Made by a program: the position numbers and the translations under genes | From: an uncultured Collinsella sp. | GTDB lineage: Bacteria > Actinomycetota > Coriobacteriia > Coriobacteriales > Coriobacteriaceae | DNA length: 9,631 nucleotides | Direction: 5' to 3' | Assembly (NCBI GenBank): GCA_902494935.1 | Contig: CABUVH010000075.1 | Coordinates: 1-9,631, forward strand | Shown: positions 7,268 through 9,631 of the stretch, piece by piece | Layout of the letters: every line of letters begins with the position of its first letter | Numbering within the stretch: position 1 is the first letter of the stretch | Notes under the pieces: model-generated | Database searches by the model: none | What the model saw: the letters and a program-made list of their open reading frames with translations, nothing else | What the model was told of the DNA's origin: nothing

Positions 7268-7544
7268 ACGGTGAACTCCTTAAGTCCTCTCTTGCCGGCC
7301 CCCGCATACGCGTTTCAGCCCATTCCCATTCATGCGACTGAACTTTTATGTGGATGCCAAACAAAAAGTTTGTTAGTAATGTTCTATCACACTTTTTGAT
7401 TGGTATACCTAACGAATTGTTTGTTGCCGCAATCGGTACTTTTTCGCCGCCGAACGGTCATGAATTGCCTTGTTGATGGATTTGTTTGCGGTCATGTGTG
7501 GTTTATGGCACAGTGAGCCCAAACTAATTTTTAGGAAGGCACCT
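7268..7544. promoter_or_regulatory. Divergent intergenic control region between ygeX and the YheO-type regulator
   Basis: A 277-bp gap much richer in A/T than the surrounding genes, especially 7340-7440 and 7465-7530. It must hold the promoters for the minus-strand cluster and the plus-strand regulator. A perfect 8-bp palindrome GGTATACC lies at 7402-7409, and a larger inverted repeat (listed separately) overlaps it. The ribosome sites are clear at both ends: CTCCTT (7276-7281, minus) and AGGAAGG (7533-7539, plus). I could not assign -35/-10 pairs with confidence on either strand. Confidence 0.6.
7354..7406. promoter_or_regulatory. 16-bp inverted repeat, candidate operator
   Basis: The left arm 7354-7369 and the right arm 7391-7406 are complementary at 14 of 16 positions. 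On the plus strand the right arm reads ACTTTTTGATTGGTAT. The minus-strand reading of the left arm is ACTTTTTGTTTGGCAT. The arms are separated by 21 bp and centred near 7380, about 113 bp before the ygeX start and 165 bp before the regulator start. The left arm also contains its own small palindrome, CAAAC-AAAAA-GTTTG (7358-7372). The arm centres are 37 bp apart (about 3.5 helical turns). This layout suits a multimeric transcription factor, most simply the adjacent YheO-type protein (inference). Confidence 0.45.
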
Positions 7545-8198
7545 ATGACCCCCGCACAGATTGAGTTTTATAAGCGCCTTGCACACGGCCTGGCGCTCCA
7601 ATTTGGCCCCAACTGCGAAATCGTCGTCCACGATCTGGAGACCGATGACGTGGACCACTCCATCGTAGTGATTGAAAACGGCCACGTCAGCGGGCGCAAA
7701 CTGGGTGACGGCCCCAGCCATATCGTGTTTGAGTCCATGCACGAGGGCGCCACCGATGTACACGACCGCGAGCCGTACCTCACTAAAACCACCGACGGTA
7801 AGCTGCTCAAATCGTCGACGATCTTTATCCGCAACGACGAGGGCAAGCCCGTCGGCATTTTGGGCATCAACTTTGACATTACGCTTATGAAGGCTTTTGA
7901 GCGTTCGCTCGACGCCTTTACCGGCACCGGCGGCACGGGCTATACCGAGCCCGAGCCCATTACCAAGAACATCGGCGACCTGCTCGAGGACCTGCTGCAC
8001 GAGTGCGAGCAGTTTGTGGGCAAGCCCGCGGCACTCATGACCAAAGACGAGCGCATTCGTGCCATTGGCTACCTCGACCGTCGCGGCGCCTTCCTCATTT
8101 CCAAGTCGAGCGAGCGCGCCTGCGAGTTCTTTGGCATCTCCAAGTACAGCTTCTATAGCTACCTCAATGAGGCCAAGGCTGCTGCCGGCGACAAGTAG
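7545..8198 (+). CDS. YheO/DauR-family transcriptional regulator (PAS-like domain plus C-terminal HTH)
   Basis: A 217-aa regulator. Residues about 5-118 form the YheO-like PAS domain, with FGPNCEIVVHDL (20-31) near its start and the GILGINFDIT core strand (104-113) near its end. A linker rich in Gly, Thr and Pro (126-140) leads to a C-terminal helix-turn-helix of the HTH_22 type, with MTKDERIRAIGYLDRRG (165-181) and FFGISKYSFYSYLNE (195-209). In E. coli the relative DauR represses D-arginine catabolism, and PAS domains of this group are thought to bind small ligands. The frame is open from 7470, but ATG 7545 is preferred because AGGAAGG sits 5 nt upstream and the PAS domain begins immediately. 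It is transcribed divergently from ygeX, so it probably controls the cluster in response to a pathway substrate such as a purine, an amino acid or diaminopropionate (inference). E. coli instead has a sigma-54 activator, YgeV, beside its cluster. Confidence 0.9.
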   Translation: MTPAQIEFYKRLAHGLALQFGPNCEIVVHDLETDDVDHSIVVIENGHVSGRKLGDGPSHIVFESMHEGATDVHDREPYLTKTTDGKLLKSSTIFIRNDEGKPVGILGINFDITLMKAFERSLDAFTGTGGTGYTEPEPITKNIGDLLEDLLHECEQFVGKPAALMTKDERIRAIGYLDRRGAFLISKSSERACEFFGISKYSFYSYLNEAKAAAGDK

Positions 8199-8200
8199 GC

Positions 8201-8237
8201 ACTCGCCTGGATTGCCCCTCCCCTTTTGGGCGCGAGT
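8201..8237 (+). terminator. Imperfect hairpin after the regulator gene, weak terminator candidate
   Basis: ACTCGC (8201-8206) pairs with GCGAGT (8232-8237), and GCCC (8214-8217) pairs with GGGC (8228-8231). This gives a 10-bp stem interrupted by a 7-nt bulge, with a C/T-rich loop. It starts two bases after the regulator stop, where an end-of-gene structure would be expected. No T-run follows, so intrinsic termination is doubtful. Confidence 0.3.
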
Positions 8238-8281
8238 TCTGGAAAGCACGAATCCAAGACCGAGCCGCTTGGGAAGTTCCA

Positions 8282-8287
8282 TATAAT
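8282..8287 (+). promoter_or_regulatory. Consensus -10 box TATAAT upstream of the membrane protein gene
   Basis: A perfect TATAAT lies 34 bp before the ATG at 8322, giving a predicted transcript start near 8294 and a leader of about 28 nt that includes the ribosome site GAAAGGA (8306-8312). No good -35 hexamer is found 16-18 bp upstream; the region around 8259-8264 reads ACCGAG. It implies that the downstream gene is transcribed independently of the regulator. Confidence 0.5.
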
Positions 8288-8321
8288 CGATGTCATTAGT
8301 ATTTCGAAAGGATGGAACAGA

Positions 8322-9284
8322 ATGGCGTTGAGCAAGGCATCATGCACCGGTCGCGGATTGATTCCGGCAATTGGTGGACATGTGCACCGCATGTTCGATG
8401 AGAGTGAAGACGACCTGTTTTCGCTGAGCCTTGACGACGTGATGGATGATCGCCCGTGGACCGCCGACGAACTCATGGGCGGCGGGGCTCGCCCGTCAAG
8501 TCCCAATCCCGCACTTGCGCCTAAGCCCGCATCTGCGCCGACGCCCGCGCCTACGCCCGCACCCACTTCGGCGCCCACGACCGCTCCCCGCCCCGCAAGC
8601 GACCCGTCCGAGACGGCGGCATTTCTCGCTGCGGCGACGCAGGGCAAATCGGCCGACAGCACCGTTATGTACAACGCCCAGCAGTTGCCCGTTCCTGCGG
8701 CACGCAAGCCTCCGGTCACAAGGCTCGATGAGCCCGTTGCCCATCAGGTTGCCTACGATTCCTGGGCTGCAACCGATCTGGATGAGACCTCTACCGGCAT
8801 GCCGGCGCTCGACGTTCCAGTTAACCCGCTTTTTGCCGCCAACACGAGCGCCGCGGACTATGAGGGCGGTGCGGCATATTCCGATTATTCCGATGGCTAT
8901 GCTGGCAACGGTCGCATCGAGACCGAGAACTATGGCACCGCATCGAGCGATTATCTCAACGATCCGTACGCCGCCACGCCTGCACCGGAATATGACCCGG
9001 AGGCCGCGTCCGCGCCGGCGTATACCAAAAGCACGGGCGAAGAGCGCTTTGCCGATTATTACGCCGAGGAAAAGGCGCTGCGTTTCTCGGAATTTCCGCA
9101 GGCAGTCAAGGTTGCCTTTATCGCCATTATCATTGCCCTGCTCGGTGTCATTGCGTTTGAGGGGTTCCAGCTGTTCCGCGGCCCCACCCAAGCGGAGTCG
9201 GAGACCCAGCAAAAAGAGGACGATAACCAGTACCTGGACATCAACACCCTCAAGGGCGACCCCAACGACGGAGACGACGAGTAG
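8322..9284 (+). CDS. Hypothetical single-pass membrane protein with Pro/Ala-rich and acidic N-terminal region
   Basis: A 320-aa protein that I do not recognise. An acidic start (FDESEDDLFSLSLDDVMDD, 25-43) is followed by a low-complexity Pro/Ala/Thr stretch (about 63-92, repeated APTPAPTP units). Next comes a region rich in acidic residues, Tyr, Ser and Ala (about 175-250) that is probably disordered. One hydrophobic helix lies at about 264-285 (VAFIAIIIALLGVIAF...), and a short acidic C-terminal tail ends in DPNDGDDE. There is no N-terminal signal peptide, so it would be tail-proximal anchored with a long, probably cytoplasmic, N-terminal part. ATG 8322 is supported by GAAAGGA 9 nt upstream. 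ATG 8391 (MFDESED...) is an alternative with a poorer site. The gene has its own -10 box and no evident link to the catabolic cluster. The architecture resembles actinobacterial envelope or secretion-associated proteins, but no function can be assigned. Confidence 0.8.
   Translation: MALSKASCTGRGLIPAIGGHVHRMFDESEDDLFSLSLDDVMDDRPWTADELMGGGARPSSPNPALAPKPASAPTPAPTPAPTSAPTTAPRPASDPSETAAFLAAATQGKSADSTVMYNAQQLPVPAARKPPVTRLDEPVAHQVAYDSWAATDLDETSTGMPALDVPVNPLFAANTSAADYEGGAAYSDYSDGYAGNGRIETENYGTASSDYLNDPYAATPAPEYDPEAASAPAYTKSTGEERFADYYAEEKALRFSEFPQAVKVAFIAIIIALLGVIAFEGFQLFRGPTQAESETQQKEDDNQYLDINTLKGDPNDGDDE
8517..8599 (+). repeat. Degenerate tandem repeat coding for the Pro/Ala/Thr stretch
   Basis: Irregular 6- and 12-bp units of the type ACGCCCGCGCCT / ACGCCCGCACCC recur here and encode alternating Pro-Ala/Thr residues of the membrane protein. 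The copies are imperfect, so this is low-complexity coding sequence rather than a clean microsatellite. It could still be prone to length variation between strains. Confidence 0.5.
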
Positions 9285-9317
9285 CGAGAGCTGAAGGCGG
9301 CCGCAGGATCCCGCATC

Positions 9318-9343
9318 CAGCACCGGCTTCTAAGTGCTGTTTT
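9318..9343 (+). terminator. Weak intrinsic terminator candidate after the membrane protein gene
   Basis: CAGCAC (9318-9323) pairs with GTGCTG (9334-9339) around a 10-nt loop and is followed directly by TTTTG. It starts 33 nt after the stop codon at 9284. The stem is only 6 bp and the T-run is short, so it is a modest candidate. Its position at the end of a gene and before a new promoter-like region supports it. Confidence 0.45.
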
Positions 9344-9354
9344 GTCATCCAGCT

Positions 9355-9398
9355 ACACTTTTCCGAAGTTTTAAGGTGCCTATTTCGACACTTTTCCG
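9355..9398 (+). repeat. Direct repeat ACACTTTTCCG, two copies 33 bp apart
   Basis: ACACTTTTCCG occurs at 9355-9365 and 9388-9398, each followed by an A/T-rich stretch containing TTTTA. The 33-bp period is close to three helical turns, so both copies face the same side of the DNA. The second copy lies immediately upstream of a -10-like TATACT. This arrangement is typical of a regulator binding site, but the protein is unknown. Confidence 0.5.
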
Positions 9399-9403
9399 GA
9401 TTT

Positions 9404-9409
9404 TATACT
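9404..9409 (+). promoter_or_regulatory. -10-like TATACT close to the start of the next gene
   Basis: TATACT ends 12 bp before the ATG at 9422, so transcription would start only a few bases before that codon. This would give a leaderless or nearly leaderless mRNA. It is consistent with the lack of any AGGAGG-like site in front of the ATG. No convincing -35 box is visible at 16-18 bp. Confidence 0.4.
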
Positions 9410-9421
9410 CTGTCCCTCCAG

Positions 9422-9631
9422 ATGCGCTTTACGGTGCAGGCGTTGGAAGAAGGGCCATGTGCCGCTGGCGGCCCACATGTTCTGCAGATCAAGCTGCTCG
9501 GAGACGGCTCGCGCGAGCCGTCCAGCTGGAAGCTTTTTGCCGACGGTGCGTGCGTTGCGGACGGATCCGGCGCCTTCGCCCGCGAGTGCTTCTACGAGGG
9601 GGCCGAAGTGTTCTTGGACCTGTGCCGTGAC
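9422..9631 (+). CDS. Hypothetical protein, N-terminal 70 residues (runs off the window)
   Basis: An open frame begins MRFTVQALEEGPCAAGG and continues through HVLQIKLLGDGSREPSSWKLFADG to EVFLDLCRD at the window edge, with no stop. The composition (balanced hydrophobic and charged residues, GC-rich third positions) looks like real protein. By contrast, the overlapping frame from 9334 gives an Arg/Cys-rich product and is rejected. ATG 9422 is the first usable start in this frame. GTG 9434 is the nearest alternative. No Shine-Dalgarno site precedes it. I do not recognise the family. Residues 20-70 could be a beta-rich fold, but this cannot be settled from a fragment. Confidence 0.6.
   Translation, partial: MRFTVQALEEGPCAAGGPHVLQIKLLGDGSREPSSWKLFADGACVADGSGAFARECFYEGAEVFLDLCRD

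Noticed and set aside
50..7399. Very long plus-strand open frames opposite the six cluster genes (for example 50-1438, 1846-3192, 3261-4460, 4506-5987, 5978-7399).
   Set aside because: They are antisense shadows produced by GC-rich codon use. Their products are Gly/Val/His/Ala-rich with no family motifs, while the minus-strand frames carry intact catalytic residues and good ribosome sites.
7470..7544. Upstream start of the regulator at 7470 (MLMDLFAVMCGL...).
   Set aside because: No ribosome site precedes it, it lies in AT-rich promoter DNA, and AGGAAGG is correctly spaced for ATG 7545.
9334..9630. Open frame from 9334 giving a 98-residue Arg/Cys-rich product.
   Set aside because: Its composition is typical of an out-of-frame read. 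The frame starting at 9422 gives a more normal protein across the same DNA.
1..9631. Search for tRNA/rRNA genes, CRISPR arrays, insertion sequences, attachment sites and known riboswitches.
   Set aside because: No regularly spaced repeats, transposase-like frames, tRNA-like cloverleafs or recognisable riboswitch cores were seen by eye. The gaps are too short or lack the needed elements.

Overview
The window is GC-rich, densely coded DNA with short intergenic gaps and AGGAGG-like ribosome sites. It most resembles a gut actinobacterium of the class Coriobacteriia (Collinsella/Olsenella type). That placement rests on codon style, the regulator type and the lineage-specific look of the right-hand genes. 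No rRNA or other taxonomic marker is present, so it is an inference.

Left and centre (56-7267, all minus strand, transcribed right to left) is a six-gene catabolic cluster: diaminopropionate ammonia-lyase (ygeX), an M20-family hydrolase (ygeY), a knotted carbamoyltransferase (ygeW), carbamate kinase (yqeA/arcC type), a MobA/MocA-like nucleotidyltransferase (mocA/ygfJ type) and a hydantoinase/dihydropyrimidinase (hyuA). These are the gene families of the E. coli ygeW-ygeX-ygeY-hyuA-yqeA...ygfJ region, in a different order. Clusters of this kind have been tied to selenium/molybdenum hydroxylases and, more recently, to anaerobic purine and uric acid breakdown by gut bacteria. The inferred logic is as follows. 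HyuA opens a cyclic amide, YgeY hydrolyses a downstream amide, and YgeW moves or phosphorolyses a carbamoyl group. Carbamate kinase then recovers ATP from carbamoyl phosphate, YgeX converts 2,3-diaminopropionate to pyruvate and ammonia, and the MocA-like enzyme matures the cofactor of a molybdenum hydroxylase not present here. GC-rich hairpins lie just after ygeX, ygeY and arcC; the one after arcC may separate the ygeX-ygeY-ygeW-arcC block from mocA-hyuA.

Centre-right (7268-8198): a 277-bp AT-rich divergent intergenic region carries a long inverted repeat. It separates ygeX from a plus-strand YheO/DauR-family regulator (7545-8198), the obvious candidate for controlling the cluster.

Right (8199-9631, plus strand): a probably unrelated single-pass membrane protein with a long Pro/Ala-rich and acidic, Tyr-rich N-terminal part (8322-9284) has a consensus -10 box upstream. 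It is followed by a weak terminator, a pair of 11-bp direct repeats 33 bp apart, and the first 70 codons of an unrecognised protein that runs off the window.
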